DNA of 64,000 bases, taken from Hofstenia miamia (lineage: Eukaryota > Xenacoelomorpha > Acoela). The notes below the pieces were generated by a model, which was given only the letters and a program-made list of their open reading frames with translations, was not told where the DNA came from and searched no databases. Location of the stretch: assembly GCA_004352715.1 (NCBI GenBank), contig SCFE01000019.1, positions 469,228 to 533,227 of the forward strand. Direction: 5' to 3'. Of the stretch, positions 1-18,093 are shown one piece after another. Position 1 is the stretch's first letter. Every line of letters starts with the position of its first letter. The position numbers were made by a program, and so were the translations under genes.

Positions 1-321
1 AATTGGGCAATTAATACAATCTGTAGTAAAAACGATCAAAGTAAAATATTAGAAAAACATAATATCGAATCATTAGAATACCTATTAAAATTAAATTGCC
101 TCTTACTATTTTGGAAAAGACCTTCAGTAGAATTACAGAAAAATATACACAAGCGAACTAAGACTTATCATAAAATCAAATTTAAAAAGAAATTCTTTGA
201 AAAATCATTTACTAATTTTACAATTGATTTATGGAACAAACTTCCTCCAGATATTAAAGAAGAACGAAATTTCAATAAATTTAAAAAATCATTAAAAATT
301 TCACTCAAACGAAGAAGATAA
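1..321 (+). mobile_element. LINE ORF2 C-terminal end (partial, enters from left edge)
   Basis: Frame 1 is open from the first base to a TAA at 319-321 (106 codons, no start Met because the element is cut by the window edge). The protein ends in the arrangement typical of non-LTR retrotransposon ORF2 tails: basic stretch, then FTIDLWNKLPPDI, then a Lys-rich helix. The Leu-Trp-Asn-x-Leu-Pro motif is what I rely on. About 200 bases of AT-rich 3' sequence follow, with a TTA/ATT-repeat tail near 530-550 that may be the 3' end of the element. Clade cannot be assigned from the tail alone. Confidence 0.7.
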
Positions 322-649
322 AACTACTTATCAAATTATAGGACAAAGTCTATGAACTATAACAAAGCTATTGAAGAATGAAAACCAACTATTTATATCA
401 TCAAGGACAATAAACTTTTGAAATCAAGACAAAGTATTTTTTCAGAACCAAGTTAATTNAAGTTAATTTATATTTATTGTTTTAATTCTTGATTAATCAC
501 TTGATTTGTAAAAAAAACAAAAGAATTAAATAAATATTATTATTATTATTAAAAAAAATTGGGTTATCAAAATAATAGTTAGTATTCATAGCTTTAATAA
601 GAATAATTAGTACAGAAAAATCTCAAACTAAATTTCTACATCCAGAATG

Positions 650-687
<38 letters not shown>

Positions 688-833
688 TAAAGACATTCTT
701 CAAAATATTTAATAATACTTTCCCATATAACAAAAATGACGTTCTTTCCGAACAATAATTACTAAGCAAAACAAAAGAAGGCATTTAATTGAATTAGGTA
801 CAAGAAGCGAATAATGAAAAAATAATTTCTAAG
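322..833. other. LINE 3' tail, junction n and (TA)n
   Basis: No gene seen. It contains the probable 3' untranslated part of the LINE above, a single n at 459 flanked on both sides by the same 9 bases (AAGTTAATT), an (ATT)n-like stretch around 530-550, and a (TA)n tract at 651-685. Confidence 0.5.
651..685. repeat. (TA)n microsatellite
   Basis: 35 bases of uninterrupted TA. Confidence 0.9.
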
Positions 834-1015
834 CACAGCAATAAATATATGGACGGAATTACCAAAATATATCTAACAAATAACTATATTAACAAAACCT
901 TAAGATTGATATTAAATAATATTCTTAAATCTTTAATGTAAAAAAATGAAATGGCGAGGTTATAAATTTTATAATCCTGAATACCTATAAATAATAGAAA
1001 TTAACTTCGCCAAGT
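834..1015 (+). mobile_element. Decayed LINE C-terminus and 3' end
   Basis: Bases 834-941 read STAINIWTELPKYI, a stop, then a Leu/Lys-rich tail. This is the ORF2 C-terminal Trp-x-x-Leu-Pro pattern with one stop codon. The following ~60 bases (AAATGGCGAGG, then TTTTATAAT and CTGAATA) resemble the reverse complement of 3850-3910, downstream of another LINE tail, so both are probably copies of one family. Confidence 0.5.
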
Positions 1016-1606
1016 TAATTACACTATTATTTGTAAATATTTCTTGTTTTGTTTATATTTCTTTTCTTGACGCTTTCAGAATTGTTATCAATATTCTTTA
1101 TTGTTCAACCAATTTCTGAATATAGATATTTTTCTTGTTATTTCTTCTTTATACCAATTTTGATCATGAAATTATATATTCTTCCTCAGTCTATATTCAT
1201 CATGTCTTTTGACAAACTTGCCTAAGAGTACAAAAAATGAATTAGAAAGAATATTGAATTGGATTTTAGCTATTATCTGGGAAAATAGCTATCAAGAAAA
1301 TATCAGAAAAATTTATAGTCTTTTTTTATTAGATTACTTACAAAAACTAAAATCATTACAAATATTTTTCAAAAATTAGATCAAAAGAAGAACTTTCATG
1401 AAAACTACATATCAGAACCAAGTGCTATAGAAAATTTAAATTTACAAAAAGTATCATGATGAACTGTTTTATCAATTGCTGCTGATCTATGGAACCTGAA
1501 ATTGAAGAATCTAATTTTAAAGAATTTAGGAAAAAATATACTTGGATATTCAAAGAATAAAGTCTGTAACTCAGTAATATCAATTTGTAACTGGAATTAT
1601 AGAAAA
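1016..1606. other. AT-rich stretch, possible LINE debris
   Basis: No gene seen. A short run near 1468-1540 reads SIAADLWNLKLKNL, which could be another eroded LINE C-terminus, but the match is too short to call. Confidence 0.3.
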
Positions 1607-1680
1607 AAAATTTACTTTGAACCTTAGGAAATATTTTTATACTTTTATTGTAATGTGCAAAAGCTTAAAATACATTTTAT

Positions 1681-1749
<69 letters not shown>

Positions 1750-1885
1750 TATGGCCAGGTGTAATTTTGACGGATTCTAATATATTTTTGAGTAATTTAT
1801 ATTAATAGTCNNNNNNNNAAAATTTACTTTGAACCTTAGGAAATATTTTTATACTTTTATTGTAATGTGCAAAAGCTTAAAATAC

Positions 1886-1937
<52 letters not shown>

Positions 1938-1998
1938 TATGGCCAGGTGTAATTTTGACGGATTCTAATATATTTTTGAGTAATTTATATTAATAGTC
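1607..1998. repeat. Direct duplication around (TA)n, joined by 8 N
   Basis: 1607-1810 and 1819-1998 carry the same sequence on either side of an 8-N gap. They differ mainly in the length of the internal (TA)n(TG)n tract (about 57 versus 39 bases of TA). This looks like two alleles or two overlapping contig ends placed in tandem rather than a biological duplication. Confidence 0.7.
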
Positions 1999-1999
1999 G

Positions 2000-2860
2000 G
2001 CATATACTCTTTCCCAATCATCGCATTACGATAAAGTGCAAACTATTTGATATAACAAAATAAACTAGTCAATTTTGTACTAAATTTTAGGTCTCAAAAA
2101 GCAAAATAAATGTGTTATGAGCACATAATAATTATAAGTAGTAGCTAGAAATATCTTCCTCCGAATGGATGGCAATAGATAGTCGTTTAGTAATATAATA
2201 TGAACTGTCGACTTGGACCACTGGACCTACTAGGAGCTTTTCAAAATGTGTGACGGCTTCCCTAATATATATTTAATTGCTTGTAACTCACGAACTAAGG
2301 AAGCTATTTCAAATCTGAAAAAACCACAAGATAGAGAATTGTCTCCTCTTTCATTTTTCGAAGTTAATTCACAATCTGACATTGCGCACGGCGCGCCTGA
2401 ATGGAGCTCACACTGTTTTCTTCCAAAACCAAAATATTTTGGCGTAGGTGTTGTTTCCATGGACATCCGACCTCCTCATTATCTAAACACTGGGTATGAT
2501 AAGATTTGCATATTATTTTAAAAAAATCGGACTTCTTATTGAAAAAAAATTCTTATTTGCATATACTTCATGCACTAGAATAAGTTTTAGCACACATATT
2601 CATCATTGCATGAGCACTCCCCACCCCATAGATGTTTCCATGTAAACGGCTTTCAATATTTTTGACAGGTTTGGATGAAACTCCTGAAGAATGTGTACAA
2701 ATCAAATTGTTTTTCCAAAGAATTCTTTGAGTTGCTACCCAATGCCTTTGTACAACTACGTCGTTTAATTAGTGTGTTCGTTACTTACAAACTGCTTTTG
2801 CAATATATTTACTGTCTGTCTATATTATACGATCAATTTTGTTCGAGTGAATTTAGTGTA
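2000..2860. other. No recognisable gene
   Basis: A 91-codon frame on + (2246-2521) and a 78-codon frame on - (2230-2466) overlap here in less AT-biased sequence that includes GGCGCGCC. Neither matches a family I recognise, and neither has splice or neighbour support. It may be the 5' part of the Tc1-like element that follows, but I cannot show that. Confidence 0.3.
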
Positions 2861-2869
2861 AATGACTGC

Positions 2870-3620
2870 TTCAGACGAATAACAAACCATAAGAATTGAT
2901 ATTACTGACAGAACAGTACTCAACAGAGTCAGCCGATTGTGAAGTCCACACATCTTTCGACCAACAACTGCACGTCTTCTTGTTCGAATCTCCCGAGAAA
3001 ATCCTTAATGGACTGAAATCCAACTGTCGATGAGGAAGCCCTACAAGGAAGCAATATGACAATAAAAAGAAGTCTAGTTCATATTGGGCTCAATACATAC
3101 TGTACAAAGGCCTCTGCTAGCTTGACACCAGCTTGCATGCAATTTCGTCATACCTGAGCTAGAAATCATGTACACATCAATCTTCAAAACGGCAGCAAGT
3201 CATCTTCAGTGACGAGATTGCAGTAGAGATTGGTCAATTTGTGGTAAAGACGTATGCCTATGCTTATACAACTGGAAGCCGTCAATTTTCAGTCGAAGTT
3301 CTTTTCTGGGGTTAAATCGCATTTGATGGACGAGATGATTTCATCCAAATTGTTGGTATAATGACTGCTGAACACTATGAAGATATGCTCCATACAAATG
3401 TGGTGAGGCGATTTGTTGACATTATTTTTCAAGATGAACACACCCCATGTCATAATTCCAGACGAATTCGCAAGTTTCTTCCAGAAAATCAGGTTGCACT
3501 TATGAAATTCACATGGCATGAATCGTATTTGAAAAATTTTATCGCCATTGAAGATGGAAATAATTCGCAAGCACAGTTAACATGGTCAGGTCTGTGTATC
3601 ATTTTGCTAAGAGGATAACG
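2870..3620 (+). mobile_element. Tc1-like DDE transposase remnant
   Basis: Bases 3295-3550 read VLFWG, a stop, IAFDGR, then IVGIMTAEHYEDMLHTN and IIFQDEHTPCHNSRRIRKFL. This matches the Tc1 transposase pattern WGxxSxxGxG, GxMNAExYxxIL and FQxDNxPxH, with the second catalytic Asp inside FQDE. An N-terminal HTH-like stretch (TDRTVLNRVSRL) lies near 2907. The in-frame stop inside the WG motif and frame changes between the two parts show a dead copy. The C-terminal DxxPIE block is not recognisable. Confidence 0.6.
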
Positions 3621-3864
3621 GAGCTTAGTAGGGCAGACTGGGCATTCTGGATATTCATCGGGTAAATTGTGCATATGTTTCTTGTTGTACTTATCACAAA
3701 GGAAGAAAGAAAACCTCTATATTTATAATTGCTTTAGCAATATAAAATACTGTTTATAACTCTAAATAGTGTCAAAAACAAAACAAATAAAGCAGTAAAG
3801 ACACATTCAAAAATTAATATCTAAAAAACAATTACAATCACTAGTTTAGGTTATGGCGAATTTT

Positions 3865-4521
3865 AGTGCGATTTATTGAATAATCAGTAGTATAAAATTT
3901 AAGGCTTCGCCATTTGTATTCAAGCCTTTCCTTTGTATGACTAAAGAAAAAGTACGTTTTAATTCGTTTTTATATATTCTTAATTTATAAACTTGATTTA
4001 TAAATTTTGGTAAATTACTATATATATTTAGAGGATAAAATATTTGGATTTGTGGCATGGAACAATATTATTTAATATTTTCGAGAAAATAGTTAATACG
4101 TTTTTGGAAATAATGATTTAGAAAAGTTTTTGTTAATTTTTTAATTTCTCCATTCCAATTATATAAATCATTACCTCTATTTTTGTTGCCCATTTTGTTT
4201 GCATATTGAATTTATTCAAAAGTTATTTATTTATGTCGGTGTAACGTATGCTTCCATAATTAAAGTGACTTAGTATAAAAGTCTGAATTAATTGAATTTT
4301 TTCTATGGTTGGCAACTGCTGCGATATATTGCTTAGAAACTTAATTGAAATTGCATTTTCTTAAAAACATTAATTATTTGTTTTGTGAAATTATGTTGAG
4401 ATTCAAAAATTATACCTAAATATTTAAAAGAATTAACTTGTTCTACATGTATGTACGTATCATTAAATATTAATTTATACTGAGAAACATTTGTATAATT
4501 ATCACTTTTATGCCACCACAA
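3865..4521 (-). mobile_element. Decayed LINE ORF2 C-terminal region
   Basis: On the minus strand, 4521-4333 reads through FKYLGIIFESQHNFTKQI, the conserved RT-thumb motif (KYLGxxx) of non-LTR retrotransposons. Further downstream, many stops interrupt a Lys-rich tail ending in KERLEYKWRSLKFY. The 3' flank near 3850-3910 resembles that of the copy at 834-1015. No intact frame remains. Confidence 0.55.
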
Positions 4522-4552
4522 GTTGTTTTAATTCTACCGCTAACCACCGCAA

Positions 4553-4612
4553 TTGTGTAAATCGCCACCGCGGTACACCGCACCACGATATTACCGCACC
4601 GGACTCATTTCT
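4553..4612. repeat. Short interspersed repeat with CACCGCGGT core, copy A
   Basis: The segment starting GCAATTGTGTAAATCGCC is followed by ACCGCGGTA and two further ACCGCAC steps. It recurs near 39095 with the same opening and similar spacing. The core is palindromic. Family unknown. Confidence 0.45.
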
Positions 4613-7605
4613 TCTCTAGACTGTATGTACATATATACACTTGGATTTTTGCCAATGTTTAAAAAAAAATTGGGGTATTTGCTTGTGCAAAAAGGTTTAT
4701 ATAATGGGTAAGACCTCAGATTTCCTATAATGCACTCAGCGCTTGCCATTTTAAGTTCCTTGGAAAAATGCAATTAAAATTTCCAATGTATTTACGTATA
4801 CACAATTATTATTTTTGCATTTCAATTACTTTTGCTCACCATTAATGCAAGTTGCTTAATAGTTTGTTTTGTGTCACCTTATGAAAACTTTTTACAGTAA
4901 GTCGGTGTTAATATTTGAATGAATTTCTCAGAAAAATCTGTGTTTGTCTTAATCTACTATAATCAAATAATATAATGTGCAATTAACCTTAAACAGCCTA
5001 GCGTCGTTTTAAAAGGGGAAATCATTTTTTCACATTTACAAAGAATTTTCTCCAAGGCTATCAGGAAATTTGAAAATCGTGAGTATTGGTGAACATGTTT
5101 TAATGCAATGTTGAAAACTTCTAACAGCCTATTTCTGTGGCTAAAGTTGCTCACAATTTCTCCTTGACAATTTCAAATATTTGAAAAAGATTTAAATTCT
5201 CTCCATACCTAATATTCATGTATTTAAGAGGTTTTGAGCTCATGGAAGCAACGAAGAACTTTAACTGTTTCTTGATAAGTGCAAGGATTTCAGAAACCCA
5301 TGACGTGGCTGTGCGCAAATTCACTTTGCGGGACCAAGAACATGCTTCGATAGAACGAGCCGAGTCACGGATTAAGAGCGAAAATATAAGAAAGAAGAAA
5401 CTCTCCTCTATCACATGGTGCTTTCAGATAGAGCATAAAATTATTAGTTCTTGAGCTAAAAGCTTCTTAAAAAAATTTCTGGGAAAATTTTTCAAAAATG
5501 ACCAGGCTTCGTAAGGTTAATAATTTCTAAGTATAATTTGTGTTAACCCAATAAGTTATGCTAAGAACAGACAATAGCAATGGACTATATTGCAATAATT
5601 TTTATTGATAATGTTCAGTTGTTGCCTTTATAATGTTGATTTCTTGTGGTACACTCATCGGCAGCACTTGCAGCAGTTCTCTTCTTTTCCTAGTTTTGTT
5701 GCAAAACATTTATGATCATGGATTGATATTCAGCACTTTAATCCATCCCTTTCTTTAGCCTCTGGAGACCACACAAGCCTAAGAAAATCAGAGACTTCGT
5801 GTAAATGTATGACAGATTTTAAAAACTTTATTGAGTGTATGACTCATGTATTAAATATACTTTGTTTCGATTATATTTGCGCAAAGACCCATTTAAAATT
5901 TTAAAACGCAAAACATCCGTATTTTGTTTATTAACCAATATTTGTCACATGATAATTTGGTGGAAATGTATTTATTTGAATATCATTTAATTGATAAGGC
6001 TGTATACGTTCTTTTAAATCTTGTAAAAGTTTATTTATTTAAACTATCTACATTGATTGAAAGCTGAAGTTATTCTCTAATGGCAAACATTCATCATTTT
6101 GTTAAGACTTTGTGCAATTACGTCACCCGCACGTTCTGTATGCTATCTTATCTTCATTTTCTTAAACAAACTTTCTCTGATAATTTATTTTCACTTGGAT
6201 TTCCTTACAAGTAAGTCGATTTTCTCATTTTATCTAAACAATTTTATAAATTTCATTTAAGTCTTATTGGAAAACATCATCATCAGCATAATTTAACATT
6301 ATGCTTAATATGATGATTTTGATATCTAATGCTTCCAGGTTTGTTGTTAGCTAACGTCTAGCAGTTTTATTACAATTCATTTTTAGTGAATTGTAAATGA
6401 TAGAATTGGAATAATTGTGTATCAATTTTGTGAAAGGTCTTAAATTGAGCTCGGGTTGCCATCATTCTGTGCAGGCTTCCATATATATTAGCGTACACAA
6501 CTATTTTAAATCTTTTGATTATTCTCAACAAATTTGTTAATTATAATTTTTGTGGAGTTCTACATTTTAGTGGGAAGAACTTTATGTAAGGATAAAACAT
6601 TTTTCAGGCATTTTCATTAATTAAATCTGATTAATATTATAGTTCATTGCAAGCACACTACAAATGACCATTTTAGAAACCCAACCTTCATAATTTTTTT
6701 CATTGATGGCATAATTTTAGTTGTAGTTCACACGAAGAGCAAACCACTTAGAGGTTGAGAAAGTTATTGGAATTTGAAAAGTACATAAAATTTATTTATG
6801 CGCAAAGGGTTGAAAAACTGTTTTGTAATTGAATTAGGAATGCCTTGTGGAGATGTCTATCTACAAGAATAGATTAGACGCACCATGTGACATGAATGTA
6901 CGTTTATTGGTCGAATGAGAATGTTTTCATGAAAAAACTTGGACCTTTATAATAATATTCGAAATAACCTTTGAGATCAGAGAACTTATTTTTAAAAGTT
7001 TTGTTTTCAGGGATGTGTCAACATACAAAAAGCAATGTAAGAATTAGCACATTTACTTTGCTTAAGTTCTCTAGGTTTGAATATTGCTTAAATTTTTACA
7101 TTTAATGAGAAACCTCCGCATGAATTTGTGCACTACAAAGCACTATTGCTGTTCTAATTTTTACCTTAATTATACTACTCTTTAAATTTGGCTATTTGCA
7201 CAATATAACCGATGTTAACAGCAAATTTTTTATTATTATCAATAGGGTGCTACTTGAATTATCGGTGTATCCAAGTCTTGGGTTGTAGGATGCAGAATTG
7301 AAAAGAATTTCCATTTTCGCCTGTATTAACATCTTTGAAGTAAATAAGCAACAAGGTATGAAATGCATCTGAAGCTGAGAAGTCATATATTTTTTGGTAC
7401 AGAGTACAGTAACAGTGCTTTATCATCATAATTGGCACTTGTTTTTTATTTTGATTTGGGTATCTCTAGCGCTGCCTAGCATTTTGTCTACATTTCATTG
7501 GCCTGCTAAACCATTTGTATTCACAAATATAATTCATCTTACATTTAATAACTTTTGGCATTTCTACTAGTCTACCACAATATTTTATAAATCTGTCTTT
7601 AGAAA
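4613..7605. other. 5' flank of the protease gene, no gene seen
   Basis: About 3 kb of AT-rich sequence with no convincing coding pattern. The short open frames at 4963-5454 are in antisense pairs and match nothing I recognise. Any promoter and untranslated exon of the cathepsin gene would lie here. Confidence 0.4.
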
Positions 7606-15571
<7,966 letters not shown>

Positions 15572-16326
15572 ATGTGATGAACATATATCATTATTGGGTT
15601 TATACTGTAGAAATTAGTGTTTTTCATAAATACATAGCTCATAATTTTTCATTGATGTTAAAGTTGTTATAATTTGGTTAGCGTTAAATTCTTAGATAGT
15701 TTAATTCAAATTTCAATGCGATTTCGTCTTGCAGGAGATATCCTCCGATTATGCTGCTGAATTCAAATTGTGTATTTTCAAAAATTTTAAACTTTGATGT
15801 TAGCAAAAGACCATTGATTTATTGCAAACCTAAATTCATAGACATACAAAATTTTAAGAATCTCAAAAAGATTTTCTTGCAGAAAATCGTGGGAGTTTAG
15901 TAAACACATAAGTGCATTTACTAATTCACAGAAAAAAACGTTTTGTAACTGAATAATCCTAGCACAATCGTATCATCAAAGAAGGTTCCAATTTTAAATT
16001 TGAAACCATTAATATGTCAGCACAGTGTACGATGTTCAGAAGAAAACTTTCTTGAATGCCAATATTGCATGTATACGGATTTGTCTATAATTGGGTGCGT
16101 TTGATACCAAATATTTTGGAAAACTTTCAAATGCAAAATTTCTACATTAAATAAAAACATGTCTTAAACAGTATTTAAGATTTGAAGATGGCAATCCACA
16201 AAAGATTTCATTTACGTTGCCCAAATTCATTAAACTGTATAAATTCAATGTAATGGAGTTATTATTTCATTTGTCTTCCTGAAGTAAATATTCACGAAAA
16301 GAAATAAAAATAACACAACATCAAAA
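15572..16326. other. Convergent intergenic region
   Basis: Tail-to-tail spacer between the protease (+) and EF-hand (-) genes. It must hold both 3' UTRs. An AATAAA at about 16151 on + and one near 15817 on - are candidate polyadenylation signals, neither close to its stop codon, so the UTRs may overlap. Confidence 0.4.
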
Positions 16327-18093
16327 TTAAGCTTTTGCAGCACCTGACAAATTTGAAAATATTGTAGTTTTATGGGCGTATTGAATTTTTTCTTCCTTTT
16401 TGTTTTGGAAATGACAACTTGCTTCTCTAGTTTTTCTGTTTTCTTTATGTAAATACGGTCTCTGCTTGTTTTCTTTATTTGTCCAAAATGCATGTTTATT
16501 TACAAACCCTTTATAAGGTTTATATTTCTTTGTGACATTTTTATTTGCTTCAACAAAATCTTTATATGTGAACCAGCAATCAACTTTGTTGCCAACCTTT
16601 GCATCTCCGGTAACCAAATTAACTGTCTCCGGTTTCATCCGAGGCGGCTTATGTCGTGGGTATATATATGCTGGATTGCAAACTTGATCAGCTTTTAGTG
16701 GGTAAATTTTGTAATCTATTGAATCCAAATCGCTATCTGTCTCTGAACCTTGTTCAGGTTTATGTCCTAGTCTTTCTTCTAATGTCTTAGCAACAAGCTC
16801 TTCAAGATCAGAGTCGAATTCATCATCAGTGTCCATTGCGCCGATTGGCAAAATAGCTCTTAGTTGACTTTTCGTATGAGGCACTTCAGTTGCTTTAAAA
16901 AGCTTTCCAGGACGTTTGCAGTTCCGTTTTGCTTTTTCGGTTGGTATATCACCAGAATGCAAAAGAGCTCTAGCTAAGACCTTTTCTGATATGTCTACTC
17001 CTCGATATTTACATAATAACACACATCGTTCGTATTCCTCCCACGTTTTCTGTCTATACTTTTGAATCTTGTCGTGTGTATCTTCTGGTTCCCAAATTGA
17101 TGAAAATTTCAGATGTTTATCTACATTTTCTGCACCTGAAAGTATCATTTTTGGCTTCATTTCGGATGGACCTGTTTTTGAGCGAATGTGTTCCTTTACT
17201 CGTCTTTTCTGAAACCTATGACGCTTGCATTTATCGAAGAAAAGTTCTTGCTCTAAATCTATGCACTCATTAGTATTAATTTCTGGTGTTTGCAAGAATG
17301 TTGTAGCAGACGATGACCTTGATTGACTAATAGTTGGCACTGCTGTTTGAGATTCGCTTTCGGTTTTTGTTGACTTTTGCTTAGAATTTGGCTTAGAAGG
17401 TGTATGACTTGATTCAATTGATTCAGTTCGCACTCCACCCAAATCTGACAATCTTGCTGATTGAATTGCACTTCTATGTCTAATTGGTTTGTTGACCACA
17501 TCCGCTGTACTACTACTTTTATCACCTAGTGGGTAGGTGTTTGCAGTAGAAATCTTTACTTCTTTTTTCGATTTAGTGTTCACCACTGGAACAGTTGCCG
17601 GACGTTTCTTTATAGGACAATTTCTTTCGCTAAGAGGTTTACCCGCGCTGTTAACATTATTTTCATTTTCTTTCTGCTTACGTGGATCGACAATTTTAGC
17701 CGTGTATAATTTTGGATCTCCTGCATACGTTACAAAGCTGCCTTCATTTTGATTAATGGGTCTATTAAGAAGCTCTTTCAGCCTTTGTTTTTCCTTTTCT
17801 GCTTGCGCCGCCTTAAGTTTTTCTTTCTTAACGAGTTCGTCTGCTTTTCCATATTCTGCAATAAGCTTTTTACGCTCTTCACGTAAAAATCTCACTCGCA
17901 TTGAAGCAATGTTTTTGTAACTTAAGGTTCCACTGCATGAAGAATCAAGAAACTGAAGGAAGTCATCCAACTCACTGGATGAAATGGGAATTCCAGTTGA
18001 TTTAATTGTATTGAGTAGTTCGTCTCTTGATAACTGCCAGTCTTTATCATGATCACTCATTGTGAAAAAGTCAATCAACCTCATGCGGTGCTC
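16327..18093 (-). CDS. EF-hand gene exon 4 (terminal)
   Basis: 588 codons plus TAA, acceptor TTGATTTAG. The coding sequence starts EHRMRLIDFFTMSDHDKD, upstream of the first Met of the open frame. It holds both EF loops, the coiled-coil-like stretch, the disordered middle and the C-terminal conserved part. Its uninterrupted length makes it the strongest coding signal in the window. Confidence 0.93.
   Translation of the reverse strand, partial: EHRMRLIDFFTMSDHDKDWQLSRDELLNTIKSTGIPISSSELDDFLQFLDSSCSGTLSYKNIASMRVRFLREERKKLIAEYGKADELVKKEKLKAAQAEKEKQRLKELLNRPINQNEGSFVTYAGDPKLYTAKIVDPRKQKENENNVNSAGKPLSERNCPIKKRPATVPVVNTKSKKEVKISTANTYPLGDKSSSTADVVNKPIRHRSAIQSARLSDLGGVRTESIESSHTPSKPNSKQKSTKTESESQTAVPTISQSRSSSATTFLQTPEINTNECIDLEQELFFDKCKRHRFQKRRVKEHIRSKTGPSEMKPKMILSGAENVDKHLKFSSIWEPEDTHDKIQKYRQKTWEEYERCVLLCKYRGVDISEKVLARALLHSGDIPTEKAKRNCKRPGKLFKATEVPHTKSQLRAILPIGAMDTDDEFDSDLEELVAKTLEERLGHKPEQGSETDSDLDSIDYKIYPLKADQVCNPAYIYPRHKPPRMKPETVNLVTGDAKVGNKVDCWFTYKDFVEANKNVTKKYKPYKGFVNKHAFWTNKENKQRPYLHKENRKTREASCHFQNKKEEKIQYAHKTTIFSNLSGAAKA

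Noticed and set aside
2230-2521. Overlapping 78- and 91-codon frames on opposite strands
   Set aside because: No homology recognised and the two are mirror shadows; listed only as unexplained sequence.
16492-17752. Plus-strand and out-of-frame ORFs across the EF-hand terminal exon
   Set aside because: Shadows of a 588-codon exon with clear domain content.
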